A stretch of DNA of 64,000 nt from Weeksella massiliensis (GCA_000751595.1 CCMH01000004.1:271590-335589); one strand, 5' to 3'. Positions 34,624-44,781 are shown, counted from the first letter of the stretch. Program-made: numbers and translations. Notes: generated from the letters alone by a model not told the origin.

Positions 34624-37600
34624 AATGAATTTTCTTCTACAATTTTTTTGGTATTAAACTCTTCGTCTTTTCCCCATTTTTTTTCAACCAAATAATACAA
34701 AGCAGACAACGCATATAAGGTAAGAATGGTAGAAAACAACAAACCATAAACAATTACGGTAGCCAACGGGCGTTGCACATCCGAACCAATTCCGGTAGCC
34801 AAAGAAGCAGGCAACAATCCTAAAACCGCAACCGTAGCAGTCATCAATACCGGACGGAATCGATGTTGTGCACCATGCAAAACAGCCTCTTTCAGCGGTT
34901 CGCCTTGTTTGCGCAAATCATTAATATGCGAAATCATGATAATTCCGTTTTGGATCGCCACCCCAAATAGCGCGATGAATCCTACCACCGACGAAACATT
35001 CAGCGTCATTCCGCGAACATTGAGGGCAAGCATCCCACCAAAAACCGCCAACGGCACTATACCGATCAACAACAAAGCTTGACGGAGTTTGCCAAAAGTG
35101 GCGTACAGCAACATGAACATGAGCGCCAAAGCCAACGGAATAATGACAGCCAAACGCGAATACGCACGGTTTTGATTTTCGAATTGTCCACCCCATTTCA
35201 GATGCACCGTTTCGTGATTGTACTCGACGTTTTGCTCAATTTTTTGTTGTGCTTCTTTGAGGAACGAACCTAAATCGCGGCTGCGTAGATTCAGTTTCAC
35301 GGTCAGATGACGTTTGTTCATTTCGCGGGTAATGGTACTTTCGCCGGTCGATAATTTGATATCGGTAACTTGAGATAACGGAATCTTCACACCATCGGCA
35401 TTGGTCAACATCAGATGCCCAATTTTCTCGGGCGTATCTCTGCTCCTTTCGGTATAACGACAAATAATATCGTACACTTTATCGCCAATAAAAATCTGAG
35501 AAATCGCTTTTCCGCCTATGGCAACTTCTATCAATTCGGCAACATCCGAAACGTTTAGACCATATTGCGCAATTTTATCTCGATTGGCCTGAATTTGCAT
35601 TTGAGGCAAAGGAGGTTCTTGATCTATCCCAAGATCTACTGCCCCGTCAACAGTTTTCAGTTCATTCATGACTTCTTCGGCAATGCGTCGGGTTTCATCA
35701 AAATCATTTCCATATACTTTTACGGTCAGCTCACTGTGCGCACCCGAAATTTTATCCATCACACCATCGATCATCGGTTGTGAAAATCCTACCGAATACC
35801 CAGGCATTGTGGCATATTCTGCCGCCAATTCGTCTATGAGATCTGATTTTGTTTTGCCTCTTGGCCATTCTTTGTAGGGTTTGATTCCTACCGAAACTTC
35901 GAAATGTGAGGCCGTCCAAGGATCGGTACCATCGTCATTTCTTCCGGCTTGCACCATCACGTAGGTTACCTCATCAAACTTCATGGTTCGGGCACGTAGC
36001 GAATCGCTCATTTCTTTCGATTTTTCTACCGAAATACCTGGTGGTAATTCTACCTGCAACCAAATCGAACCTTCGTCTAATTCGGGTAAGAAATCTTTCC
36101 CAACGTGCATGGTTAGGCCGATTGCTGCTACTAACACCAACGACAAAGGCAAGAAAACACGCTTCGGGTTTTGCACCACTTTTTGGATTCGATGACCGTA
36201 GGCGTTGGTTAATTTTTCTAACCATTTATTATGATACAACTTCTTGGGTTTTCGATACACCATATACGCCAAACCAGGAATCAATAACAAAGCTACCGAA
36301 AGAGCGCCAATCAAGGCATAGCTGACTGTGAAAGCCATCGGTGTAAACAATTTTTTCTCTACTCGCTCAAAAGCAAACAACGGCAAATAGGCCGTAATAA
36401 TAATGAGGGTTGCAAAGAAAATAGGTTTAGCCACTTGTTTGGCCACCGACGCAATGGTTTTTTCTTTGAGTTCTTCGTTCGGGCGTTCTTCGCGTTTTTT
36501 CAGAATCGACTCCATCATCACAATGGCTCCATCTACAATAATTCCGAAATCGATGGCACCCAACGATAATAAATTGGCAGGAATATCAGTAAAATGCATC
36601 AAAATAAAAGCGATGAGCAACGACAACGGAATGGTGATTGCCACCAACAAAGCGCCGCGCCAATTACCCAAAAAGACAATCAAAACCACAATCACCAAAC
36701 CAATTCCTTCGATCAGCGTATGCGAAACGGTATTGAGTGTGGTGTCGACCAATTCGGTACGATCGAGGAACGGATGAATCTTAACGCCTTTTGGTAGGAT
36801 TTCTGTATTGAGTTCGTCTACCGCCTCATGAATATTGGCCAAAACGGTTGATGGATCTTCGCCTTTGAGCAACAAAACAATTCCTTCGATTCCGTCTGAG
36901 TAATTGCGTTCGCGATCGGTATAACCTAAAACACCTTTTCGTTCGAGGTTTCCATATTTCAAATGACCAATATCGGTGAGCAAAACCGGTACACCTTGAT
37001 CGGATTTCACCACTATTTTACCGAAATCATCCAAGTCTTTTACCAATCCAATTCCGCGAATCACATACCCCAAATCGCCACGAGGCAACACACTTCCACC
37101 AGCATTGATATTGTTTTCTTCGATGGTTTCGACCACTTCAGACAAGCTGAGGTTGTGTTGTTCTAATTTGTTAGGATCGAGTTCGATTTGATATTGCGTG
37201 GTAATCCCACCAAAATTGGTTACTTCGGCCACTCCCGAAACCTGATTGATTCTAGGGATGATCACAAAGTTTTGCAAATCGGTTAACTCCCGTAAATCAT
37301 GATGGTCACTTTCGAGAATATAGCGGTACACTTCGCCAATTGGGGAAGTCAACGGATCGAGTCCAGGAACAGCATCGTATGGCAATTCGACTTCTTTCAA
37401 TCGTTCTTCGATGCGCATTCGAGCCCAGTAATCATCCACACCATCATTAAAAACAATGGTAATAATAGACAAACCAAAAGTACTTTTGCTACGCATCACG
37501 TGCATGCCCGGCAAACCATTCAAGGCGCGTTCGATCGGGATGGTGATTTGCTGTTCTACTTCTTCGGCCGCCAAACCTGGAATTTGAGTAACCACTTGCG

Positions 37601-37736
37601 AGGTAACGTCGGCAATATCAGGATAAGCTTCTATGGCCAATTGTTTCCAAGAATAATAGCCAAAAACCGCTAACAAGAAAAATAGCGCGACCATTACCCA
37701 TCGTTTCGCAATGGCTATATTGATTAAATTTTTCAT
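34620..37736 (-). CDS. CusA/CzcA-type RND heavy-metal efflux pump
   Basis: A 1038-residue RND transporter with 12 membrane helices. It has the N-terminal KRWVMVALFFLLAVFGYYSW, GAIDFGIIVDGAIVMMES (TM4 Asp residues for proton relay), and the C-terminal repeat NVSSVVGFIALFGVAIQNGIIM. The conserved porter residue pattern fits the heavy-metal efflux subfamily; metal choice (Cu/Ag versus Co/Zn/Cd) cannot be settled here. It is encoded between the adaptor (10 bp upstream) and the TolC-like gene. Confidence 0.92.
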   Translation of the reverse strand: MKNLINIAIAKRWVMVALFFLLAVFGYYSWKQLAIEAYPDIADVTSQVVTQIPGLAAEEVEQQITIPIERALNGLPGMHVMRSKSTFGLSIITIVFNDGVDDYWARMRIEERLKEVELPYDAVPGLDPLTSPIGEVYRYILESDHHDLRELTDLQNFVIIPRINQVSGVAEVTNFGGITTQYQIELDPNKLEQHNLSLSEVVETIEENNINAGGSVLPRGDLGYVIRGIGLVKDLDDFGKIVVKSDQGVPVLLTDIGHLKYGNLERKGVLGYTDRERNYSDGIEGIVLLLKGEDPSTVLANIHEAVDELNTEILPKGVKIHPFLDRTELVDTTLNTVSHTLIEGIGLVIVVLIVFLGNWRGALLVAITIPLSLLIAFILMHFTDIPANLLSLGAIDFGIIVDGAIVMMESILKKREERPNEELKEKTIASVAKQVAKPIFFATLIIITAYLPLFAFERVEKKLFTPMAFTVSYALIGALSVALLLIPGLAYMVYRKPKKLYHNKWLEKLTNAYGHRIQKVVQNPKRVFLPLSLVLVAAIGLTMHVGKDFLPELDEGSIWLQVELPPGISVEKSKEMSDSLRARTMKFDEVTYVMVQAGRNDDGTDPWTASHFEVSVGIKPYKEWPRGKTKSDLIDELAAEYATMPGYSVGFSQPMIDGVMDKISGAHSELTVKVYGNDFDETRRIAEEVMNELKTVDGAVDLGIDQEPPLPQMQIQANRDKIAQYGLNVSDVAELIEVAIGGKAISQIFIGDKVYDIICRYTERSRDTPEKIGHLMLTNADGVKIPLSQVTDIKLSTGESTITREMNKRHLTVKLNLRSRDLGSFLKEAQQKIEQNVEYNHETVHLKWGGQFENQNRAYSRLAVIIPLALALMFMLLYATFGKLRQALLLIGIVPLAVFGGMLALNVRGMTLNVSSVVGFIALFGVAIQNGIIMISHINDLRKQGEPLKEAVLHGAQHRFRPVLMTATVAVLGLLPASLATGIGSDVQRPLATVIVYGLLFSTILTLYALSALYYLVEKKWGKDEEFNTKKIVEENSL

Positions 37737-37745
37737 CGTAAAGTC

Positions 37746-38873
37746 TTATTTTGCTTGCAATAAATAGGTTCCACCATCCACTACAATTTTTTCTCCTACC
37801 GATAAACCTTCCAAAACAATTACTTTGGCAGGATCGAGTGTTGAGGTAGTGATTTTTCTTTTTTCGAATTGATTTTTATCTTTTTGCACATACACATATT
37901 GCGTATCATTTTCTAAGAAAACGGCTTTGGTAGGAATCACCACCATGGTTTGTTCGCCTTGTTTAAGCGTAACATTCACGTACATGCCCGGCTTTAGGAT
38001 TCGGTTCGGATTTTCCACCTCAATCAACACTTCCACACTTCGACTTTCCTCATCGAGCAAATCGCCAATATGAAGAATTTTCCCTGTAAAAGTTTGGTTG
38101 GGATAAGCTTCGATCGTAAACTGAATTTCGGTCAGATTTTTCAGCACGCTCAAGTTATTTTCTTTCACTTTTGCAGCCACCCACACTTTCGACAGTTCGG
38201 CAACTTGTACCAAAGCCTCGCTATCTTCTCGTAGATATTGCCCTAAAACCAAATGATTACTGACAATTTTACCGGCAATGGGCGAAGTAACCACCAATGA
38301 TTGCCCGATACGCAACTGATTGGGATTGACATTGAAAATTTTCAGCGCTGCTTTTTCGTTATCCACCGCAATTTTCTTGATCTGATAATCGGTTTGTGCT
38401 TCTTCTAATTCGCGCTGCACCCCTACGCCATGTTGCACCAAATCTTTTTGCCGTTTCCAGTTGAGTTCTGCTTGTTTCATTTCTTGTACGGCCGTAAAAT
38501 AACCTTGTTGCGCCGCAAAAAAATCAGACGACGAAATCTCGAAAATGGGCGTTCCTTTTTGTACATTTTGTCCCAACCGAACAAAAGATTTGGTAATTCT
38601 GCCTGCAAAAGGCGAAGCAATTTCTGCAAAATGAGTGGGAATGGCACGAACCAAACCGCTGCTTAACTGATCGAGTTGTGTCATTTCGCTACCGACTTCT
38701 GCAATGGTTAAACGCGAATGCAATTGCGAATCTTGGGTAAGCGAAATAACGCCATTTTTTACGCAGTAATCTTTTACAACTGCTGCTTCGGCCTTGCTAT
38801 CGCACGACCAAGTACTTGCCGCGAGTAAACTTGCACTAACGTAAATAAATCCTTGTTTTTGCCAGATTTTCAT
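37746..38873 (-). CDS. RND efflux periplasmic adaptor (CusB/CzcB-type)
   Basis: A 375-residue membrane-fusion protein. The N-terminal signal ends in SLLAASTWSC, a lipobox-like Cys, so it is likely lipid-anchored. It has the biotinyl-lipoyl half-motifs (FAEIASPFAGRITKSFVRLGQNVQKG and VVTSPIAGKIVSNHLVLGQYL) flanking a coiled-coil hairpin, then a beta-barrel domain (VLIEVENPNRILKPGMYVNV). It connects the RND pump to TolC. It is the first gene of the efflux unit, 68 bp downstream of mgtA. Confidence 0.88.
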   Translation of the reverse strand: MKIWQKQGFIYVSASLLAASTWSCDSKAEAAVVKDYCVKNGVISLTQDSQLHSRLTIAEVGSEMTQLDQLSSGLVRAIPTHFAEIASPFAGRITKSFVRLGQNVQKGTPIFEISSSDFFAAQQGYFTAVQEMKQAELNWKRQKDLVQHGVGVQRELEEAQTDYQIKKIAVDNEKAALKIFNVNPNQLRIGQSLVVTSPIAGKIVSNHLVLGQYLREDSEALVQVAELSKVWVAAKVKENNLSVLKNLTEIQFTIEAYPNQTFTGKILHIGDLLDEESRSVEVLIEVENPNRILKPGMYVNVTLKQGEQTMVVIPTKAVFLENDTQYVYVQKDKNQFEKRKITTSTLDPAKVIVLEGLSVGEKIVVDGGTYLLQAK

Positions 38874-38941
38874 GTATAAAATTTTAGTATATCGTTGAAC
38901 TTTTATGATGATAGATTAGAATTAGAGAAACTAAGAATGGA

Positions 38942-41650
38942 TTATAACCATTGATTAAATTTTTTGATGTACCATGTTTTCACCGCTTGTGTGAGCAAAC
39001 AATACGCAAACAAAATCGCAAATAACCATGGGAAATAGCTCAATGGAAGTGGTTGCATTTTGAGAACTTCTGCAAATGGCGTGAACGGAATCAAGATACC
39101 AATCATGATAATCAAAGAAGTTAATGCGACAACCGGTGCTGTTGCCCAACTTTGGATGAATGGAATTTTTTTGGTTCGGATCATGTGGATAATTAAGGTT
39201 TGAGACAATAATCCTTCTACAAACCATCCGGTCTGAAACAAAGCTTGATGTTCGGGCGAATTGGCTTTGAACACGTAAAACATGACAGCAAACGTTACAA
39301 AATCGAAAATAGAACTGGTAGGTCCGATGTAAAGCGTGAATCGTTTGATGTCTGACGCATCCCATTTTTTGGGTTCTTTTATAAAATCTTCATCCATTCG
39401 ATCCCAAGGAATGGTGGTTTGCGAAATATCATACAATAAATTCTGAACCAATAATTGCACAGGTAACATCGGTAAAAACGGCAGAAAAGCACTTGCGCCC
39501 AACATGCTAAACATGTTTCCGAAATTACTGCTCACCGTCATTTTGATGTATTTGATGATGTTTCCAAAAGTGCGTCGTCCGTAAATGACCCCTTTTCGAA
39601 GCACAGTCAGATCTTTTTCTAACAAGATAATATCGGCACTTTCTTTGGCGATATCCACGGCAGTATCTACACTAATTCCGACATCGGCTTCTTTGAGCGC
39701 CGCAGCATCATTGATACCATCTCCCATAAAACCAACCGTATGTCCTTTGGCACGAAGCGCTTTTACGACACGTACTTTTTGTAACGGATTAAGCTTTGCG
39801 TAAATCGTGGTATGATCTAAACTTTCGGTTAACGTTTCGTCCGACATTTGTTCTAATTCGGATCCTAATACAATATGCCCAATCGGAATTCCCACATCTT
39901 GACATATTTTTTGGGTCACCGTTTCGTTGTCGCCGGTTAATACTTTTACCGAAATACCCAATTTTTGTAGGGCTTCTATACTTGGTTTGGCGCTTGGTTT
40001 GGCAGGATCTAAAAACCCGATAAATCCTGTAAGGGTTAATTGATTTTCGTCTTGCACCCCATAATCCAAAGGGTGATTGCCATCAAATTCGCGAATAGCC
40101 ACCAACAAAACGCGCAATCCTTCTCGGTTCATACGTTGAGAAGTTTCGAGTACGGTTTGTCGCATTTTTTCATCCATCGGAACCACAGCATCTTGCTCGA
40201 TATGCAAACTTCTGTCTTCTCCCGGATCGAAAGAATAGGCACATAAATCTAAAATTTCTTCTACCGCTCCTTTACAAATAAGCAAATGTTTTCCGTCTGC
40301 TTTTTTTAGGATCACCGACATTCGACGACGTTGAAAATCGAAAGGAATTTCATCTACTTTGGTGTACAATTCTTCCACTTTAAGATAATCGTGAAGTTTC
40401 ACATGCTCGAGCACCGCTACATCCAATAAATTTTTCAATCCGGTTTGATGATAACTGTTCAAATACGCCCATTTCAGTACCTCGTCATCATCCACTCCGT
40501 ATACGTTGAGATGTTTTTCTAACACAATTTTATCCAAGGTCAAAGTCCCTGTTTTATCCGTACACAACACATCCATTGCACCAATATTTTGAATCGCATT
40601 GAGACGTTTTACAATCACTTTTCGTTTGCTCATGTTCACAGCGCCTTTGGCCAAATTTGCCGTTACAATCATCGGAAGCATTTCGGGTGTAAGTCCTACC
40701 GCCACTGCAATGGCAAAAAGCAAGGCTTCCATCCAATCGTTTTTCACCAATCCGTTGACTACGAAAATTATCGGCACCATCACCAACATAAATCGGATAA
40801 GAAGAAAGCTCACTTTATTCACACCAATATCAAAAGCTGTTTCGGGACGATCGCCCACAATGCTTTTACTGATGGATCCGAAATATGATAAATTCCCGGT
40901 ATTTACGACAATTGCCGTTGCAGAACCACTCACCACATTGGTCCCCATAAAACATAGATTCTCTAGCTCTAAAGGCGATTTTTCTTCGGCATTGCGAATA
41001 GGTAAATAGTTTTTTTCGACTGGTAAGGCTTCTCCTGTTAGCATACTTTCGCTCACAAATAAATCTTTGCTATGCAGAATGCGACAATCGGCCGGAATCA
41101 TATCGCCTGCAGACAAATAGACCACATCGCCCGGTACCAAATCACTGATATTGACTTCTTCTCGATCTGTGTATTTTCGTTTCACGGTAGCCGTAGTTTT
41201 CACCATTTTTTTCAGTTGCTCGGCTGCGCGATTGCTTCGGAATTCTTGCACAAAACGCATCATGGCGCTCACCACAATCATGATCGAAATCACCAAAACA
41301 GTTGTGTAATCTTTTTCACCCGAAGGCGCTAAAACCACATCAATGACAAAAGAAATCGCCACGATGATTAAGAGAATAAAAATGAAAGGATTGATAAAAG
41401 CCGAAAGCAATTGTCGGAACCAAGAAGGAGCTTTGTCAGTCTGCACCTCGTTGGGTCCAAATTGTTCGAGGCGTGTTTCTACCGTTTGTGTAGACAAACC
41501 TTCTTCATTGCTCTCGAGCATCGCATAGACCATTTTAATGTCTTGTTTGGCTGCTTGATGCAAACGAGTAGCGCTCGCACCATTCATTCCATTGGGCTGC
41601 AAAAGCGAGCTACGTGAAGTAACATTGGTATTTCTGAATGTTTTTTTCAT
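38942..41650 (-). CDS. mgtA: Magnesium-translocating P-type ATPase
   Basis: A 902-residue P3B-type ATPase. The phosphorylation motif CTDKTGTLTLDKI places Asp near residue 362, with TGEALPVEK (actuator), KVLTGDN and MGDGINDAAALKEADVGIS (hinge) in order, and about ten membrane helices. It imports Mg2+ using ATP. The N-terminal 30 residues are variable. It lies directly downstream of an MgtC-like gene (57 bp), a frequent pairing, and ahead of the metal-efflux operon. Confidence 0.93.
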   Translation of the reverse strand: MKKTFRNTNVTSRSSLLQPNGMNGASATRLHQAAKQDIKMVYAMLESNEEGLSTQTVETRLEQFGPNEVQTDKAPSWFRQLLSAFINPFIFILLIIVAISFVIDVVLAPSGEKDYTTVLVISIMIVVSAMMRFVQEFRSNRAAEQLKKMVKTTATVKRKYTDREEVNISDLVPGDVVYLSAGDMIPADCRILHSKDLFVSESMLTGEALPVEKNYLPIRNAEEKSPLELENLCFMGTNVVSGSATAIVVNTGNLSYFGSISKSIVGDRPETAFDIGVNKVSFLLIRFMLVMVPIIFVVNGLVKNDWMEALLFAIAVAVGLTPEMLPMIVTANLAKGAVNMSKRKVIVKRLNAIQNIGAMDVLCTDKTGTLTLDKIVLEKHLNVYGVDDDEVLKWAYLNSYHQTGLKNLLDVAVLEHVKLHDYLKVEELYTKVDEIPFDFQRRRMSVILKKADGKHLLICKGAVEEILDLCAYSFDPGEDRSLHIEQDAVVPMDEKMRQTVLETSQRMNREGLRVLLVAIREFDGNHPLDYGVQDENQLTLTGFIGFLDPAKPSAKPSIEALQKLGISVKVLTGDNETVTQKICQDVGIPIGHIVLGSELEQMSDETLTESLDHTTIYAKLNPLQKVRVVKALRAKGHTVGFMGDGINDAAALKEADVGISVDTAVDIAKESADIILLEKDLTVLRKGVIYGRRTFGNIIKYIKMTVSSNFGNMFSMLGASAFLPFLPMLPVQLLVQNLLYDISQTTIPWDRMDEDFIKEPKKWDASDIKRFTLYIGPTSSIFDFVTFAVMFYVFKANSPEHQALFQTGWFVEGLLSQTLIIHMIRTKKIPFIQSWATAPVVALTSLIIMIGILIPFTPFAEVLKMQPLPLSYFPWLFAILFAYCLLTQAVKTWYIKKFNQWL

Positions 41651-41707
41651 CGTGGGTTGTTTTTTTCGTTGTCTATTTCGTTTTTATTTTTTGGTTTGGA
41701 TTTGATT

Positions 41708-42415
41708 TTAGCCATCGTGTCGGCTACCGATCATTTCCCAACTCACTTTCTGTACATTTTGTTCGATAGTCAATCGACTCGCAATTTTTTCCATCAAATG
41801 ATCTTGTTGCGTTGCCGAAATTATTTCAGCCGTAATCAAAACAAATTGAGGCTCATTTTCATAATCATCACTAGAAAGAGATTTCAGCAATACTTGATCA
41901 TTGCTACCGATATATTGCATCAACAAAACCCGCAAACGGTTTTCTTCTGCTTCTCGGCATTTTATTTTGATGAGATAATCTGTTTCGGTATTCACTGATT
42001 TTTTGAAAGAATATCGATGTACCTGATTGCTGACCGGACGCAAAAGAATGTGCGAAAACGTTACAAAAATGGCCATCACCACCGCCTCCGACCACAAACC
42101 GGTACCGACCAAAGATCCAACTGCTGCCGAACACCAGATGGTTGCCGCTGTGTTGAGTCCCCGAACAGTGAGACCATCTTTCATGATAACACCAGCGCCC
42201 AAAAATCCTATTCCGCTAATAACATACGAAGCCATGCGCCCTGTAGCCGAACCACCAATCGAATACGACATCAAGATAAAAGCGGCCGAACCAATGCTTA
42301 CCAAAGTATTGGTGCGCAAACCGGCACTTTTTTGGCGCCATTCGCGCTCGAAACCGATAGCGGCTCCGAGAATAAAGGCTAATCCTAAGGAAAGGGTGAA
42401 ATTGATAATAGTCAT
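41708..42415 (-). CDS. MgtC/SapB-family membrane protein
   Basis: About 235 residues from the ATG at 42415 (MTIINFTLSLGLAFILGAAIGFEREWRQK). The MgtC signature GFEREW..KSAGLRTNTLVSIGSAA is present with four to five membrane helices, followed by a soluble C-terminal domain of about 90 residues (ACT-like). The family adjusts growth at low Mg2+ and, in some bacteria, inhibits the ATP synthase. The annotated ORF to 42436 would add seven residues not seen in the family. It is followed by mgtA and preceded by a 115-nt leader. Confidence 0.85.
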   Translation of the reverse strand: MTIINFTLSLGLAFILGAAIGFEREWRQKSAGLRTNTLVSIGSAAFILMSYSIGGSATGRMASYVISGIGFLGAGVIMKDGLTVRGLNTAATIWCSAAVGSLVGTGLWSEAVVMAIFVTFSHILLRPVSNQVHRYSFKKSVNTETDYLIKIKCREAEENRLRVLLMQYIGSNDQVLLKSLSSDDYENEPQFVLITAEIISATQQDHLMEKIASRLTIEQNVQKVSWEMIGSRHDG

Positions 42416-42538
42416 GGTTCTAACTTTTCTAGGCAAAACTCAAAGTTTCTACCCCAAAGCAGAAACGTTGAATTAATGTGCCAAATGAGACTTGGCGGAA
42501 TCAGGCTCCATTTGTTCTTTTTTTATAGGACAAAAGTA
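42416..42538 (-). promoter_or_regulatory. mgtC-mgtA promoter and structured leader
   Basis: TACTTTTG at 42538-42531 on the minus strand is an exact -7 box. The leader between it and the ATG at 42415 is about 110 nt and can fold two hairpins: GCCAA/TTGGC near 42480-42496 and GTTTCT/AGAAAC near 42447-42468. No known Mg riboswitch could be recognised. Confidence 0.45.
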
Positions 42539-42611
42539 CAGAAGCCACGTGTAGAAAGGCGTTAGAGACCTTTTAGAAAAATATTAGAATTTTATTAGAA
42601 TCCAGAATATT

Positions 42612-42721
42612 TTGGTAGGATGCAATGCAGCAGGGATAGAGCGGTTTGTTTGAGCTCTTTGTTTTTTGGATTTCAAAAAACAAAAGCGAGTAGCGAAAGC
42701 CCGGCCCGAAGGGGCTGCCCT
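42612..42721. repeat. Intergenic structured element (GCGAGTAGCGAAAGCCCGGCCC type)
   Basis: Lies between the histidine-kinase stop and the mgtC promoter. It includes GCAGCAGGGATAGAGCGG, GAGCTC, a perfect hairpin TTTGTTTTTTG/CAAAAAACAAA, then GCGAGTAGCGAAAGCCCGG and GGGGCTGCCC. I recall related elements dispersed in flavobacterial genomes, usually after genes. Function unknown. Confidence 0.5.
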
Positions 42722-42725
42722 AATC

Positions 42726-44096
42726 TCAATCTTTTTTCGGGAATTGCAATTCGATGCGCGTTCCTTTTCCGTAGGTAGAATCGACGTAAATTTTAGCCTG
42801 ATGCAATTGAATAATTTTTTGGGTCAAAGCTAAACCAATCCCATGTCCATCGGTAAAGTTTTGGTTATTTCCTCGGTAAAATGAGGTGAAAATATGTTCT
42901 AAATCTTCTGGTTTGATGCCAATTCCATGGTCTTGAAAACGGATAAAAATGTCGGAAGCAGAGAAATTGATTCGAACCCAACAGGTTTTATCTTCTGAGA
43001 ATTTACAGGCATTTTCGATGAGGTTTACAAAAGCAACTTGCAACAAATATTCGTTTCCAAAAGTTTGCATATCTCGCTCGTCATCGGGCATTTGATCAAA
43101 TTGCATATCTACTTTATAGGCCTTATTGGTATGTTGTATTTGATGTGCCGCATTGAGCAAAACTTCGTCTAAACGAATAGGTTTGAACATGATTTCTGAC
43201 GGATCGTAATTGGCTTTTGCCAAATCGAGCAAACTGTTCGATAGACGTACAATTTTCTTGGCGTCGCCCATTACATTGCGCAAAGCTTTTTGGTATTCTT
43301 CCTCCGTTTTGGCTTGCGAAAGGGTGAGTTCGAGTTCGGCAATCATTGCGGCAAGCGGCGTTCTGAGCTCATGAGAAATATTGGACACGAAACTTTTTTG
43401 CGACTCAAATGAATTTTCGATGCGTTGCAACATTTCATTAAAAGTGGTCGCTAACTCAGCTAATTCGTCATTTTTATTTTGCGTTTCGATGCGTAAATCT
43501 AAATTGGAAGCCGAAATCAATTTTGCTTTTCGGGTCATTTCTTGCACCGGACGCAAAGCTTTTTTGGTAAAAAACAAAGCCGAAAGCACAATGAGAAGTA
43601 AAGAAACGACAAAAATAATGATGCTATTTCTGAGGAAATTTTCTAATTTATTATACCCATATTGATCATAAGCAGCCGCCGTTACGATATACTTCTTCCC
43701 GTTAAAAACATACTGCAAACCAACCACTTGCCATTTATCTTGATAGAAATAGACTTGTTTGTTTTGGACAATAGCATCAAACATCGGTTGATTTTCTTTG
43801 ACAAAATCGATATCCACCGCATCGTGATACAACAAATGGAAAGCGTCATCGTAAATAGCGACTTCTACTTCGTTGATCGTTTGTCGGTTGTTGTGGTAAA
43901 TATTTTGCAGTGTTTGCGCATCAATATTGGTATTGAGAAACAAATTTACCTTGGTTATCGCTTCTTTTTTCAGCAACGAATAAAACTCTTTTTCTCGATC
44001 ATTTTTGGCTGTTATGTACATCACCGATGCAAAAAACAAGAGAATTGTTGCGGTAAGCAGCGTAAAAAGTAAGGTAAGTTGTGTTCTAATTTTCAT
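42726..44096 (-). CDS. Sensor histidine kinase (HAMP, CusS-like)
   Basis: A 456-residue kinase: TM1 (about residues 8-30), a periplasmic sensor of about 125 residues, TM2 (about 157-177), HAMP, then the H-box SFVSNISHELRTPLA (His242), N-box NLIENACKFSEDK, and G-boxes DHGIGIKPEDL and GHGIGLALTQKII. It senses an envelope signal and phosphorylates the partner regulator. The start overlaps the regulator gene by 11 bp. With Mg transport and metal efflux genes downstream it may control these, but no binding site was found. Confidence 0.92.
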   Translation of the reverse strand: MKIRTQLTLLFTLLTATILLFFASVMYITAKNDREKEFYSLLKKEAITKVNLFLNTNIDAQTLQNIYHNNRQTINEVEVAIYDDAFHLLYHDAVDIDFVKENQPMFDAIVQNKQVYFYQDKWQVVGLQYVFNGKKYIVTAAAYDQYGYNKLENFLRNSIIIFVVSLLLIVLSALFFTKKALRPVQEMTRKAKLISASNLDLRIETQNKNDELAELATTFNEMLQRIENSFESQKSFVSNISHELRTPLAAMIAELELTLSQAKTEEEYQKALRNVMGDAKKIVRLSNSLLDLAKANYDPSEIMFKPIRLDEVLLNAAHQIQHTNKAYKVDMQFDQMPDDERDMQTFGNEYLLQVAFVNLIENACKFSEDKTCWVRINFSASDIFIRFQDHGIGIKPEDLEHIFTSFYRGNNQNFTDGHGIGLALTQKIIQLHQAKIYVDSTYGKGTRIELQFPKKD

Positions 44097-44769
44097 CGGT
44101 TTTCAGTATAAATCCTTGCCCAGATTTGGTATGAATAAGCGGTTTATCAAATTGTTTATCTATTTTTTTTCGTAAATAATTGATATAAACATCTATGAAA
44201 TTGGTGCCGGTATCAAAATGGGTATCCCAAACTTTTTCGGCAATTTCGGCGCGCGACAATACCCGTTCGGGATTGAGCAATAGAAACTCTAAAAGCTTGT
44301 ATTCTTTTGGGGTTAGACTGATTTCTTGGTCTTGACGTTTGACAATTTTGGTATGCAAATTCATTTCGAGATCGGCATATTTCAGCACAAAAGTTTGTGG
44401 CGCATTGGTTTTATTCCGTTTCAGCAATACTCCAATTCGAGCAATCAGTTCGCGCATTTCGAAAGGTTTCACCAAATAGTCATCAGCACCGGCATCAAAT
44501 CCTTCTACTTTATCGTCTGTCGTCCCCAAAGCCGTGAGCATGATGATAGGAAGTTCGGGTTTTATTTGTCGGATTTCTTTGCAAAGATCCAATCCGTTTA
44601 TTTTCGGTAGGATGATATCCGAAATCAACAAATCAAATGGCTGACGCAGTGCCAATTTCTTGCCCATTTCGCCATCGTAAGCGAGGGTTGTTTGGTAACC
44701 ATTTTCTTCTAAACCACGCTGTATGAGCTGCGCCACACGCTGATCGTCTTCTATGATGAGGATGTGCAT
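44086..44769 (-). CDS. OmpR-family response regulator
   Basis: A 227-residue regulator. The receiver has the acidic pocket IIEDD, phospho-acceptor LLISDIILP (Asp51), Thr in IIMLTALG, and KPFEMREL. The winged-helix domain follows (ISLTPKEYKLLEFLLLNPERVLSRAEIAEKVW, YINYLRKKIDK). It pairs with the overlapping kinase gene. A perfect TATCTTTG box lies 4 nt before the ATG at 44769, so its mRNA should be leaderless. Confidence 0.95.
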   Translation of the reverse strand: MHILIIEDDQRVAQLIQRGLEENGYQTTLAYDGEMGKKLALRQPFDLLISDIILPKINGLDLCKEIRQIKPELPIIMLTALGTTDDKVEGFDAGADDYLVKPFEMRELIARIGVLLKRNKTNAPQTFVLKYADLEMNLHTKIVKRQDQEISLTPKEYKLLEFLLLNPERVLSRAEIAEKVWDTHFDTGTNFIDVYINYLRKKIDKQFDKPLIHTKSGQGFILKTDEN

Positions 44770-44773
44770 AAAA

Positions 44774-44781
44774 CAAAGATA
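44774..44781 (-). promoter_or_regulatory. -7 box TATCTTTG 4 nt before the response-regulator start
   Basis: TATCTTTG-TTTT-ATG on the minus strand; exact consensus with leaderless geometry. Confidence 0.6.

Noticed and set aside
34921..36325. Several 70- to 140-residue ORFs opposite the cusA gene
   Set aside because: Shadows of the 1038-residue RND gene with no signature; same for ORFs opposite mgtA, dnaB and cusB.
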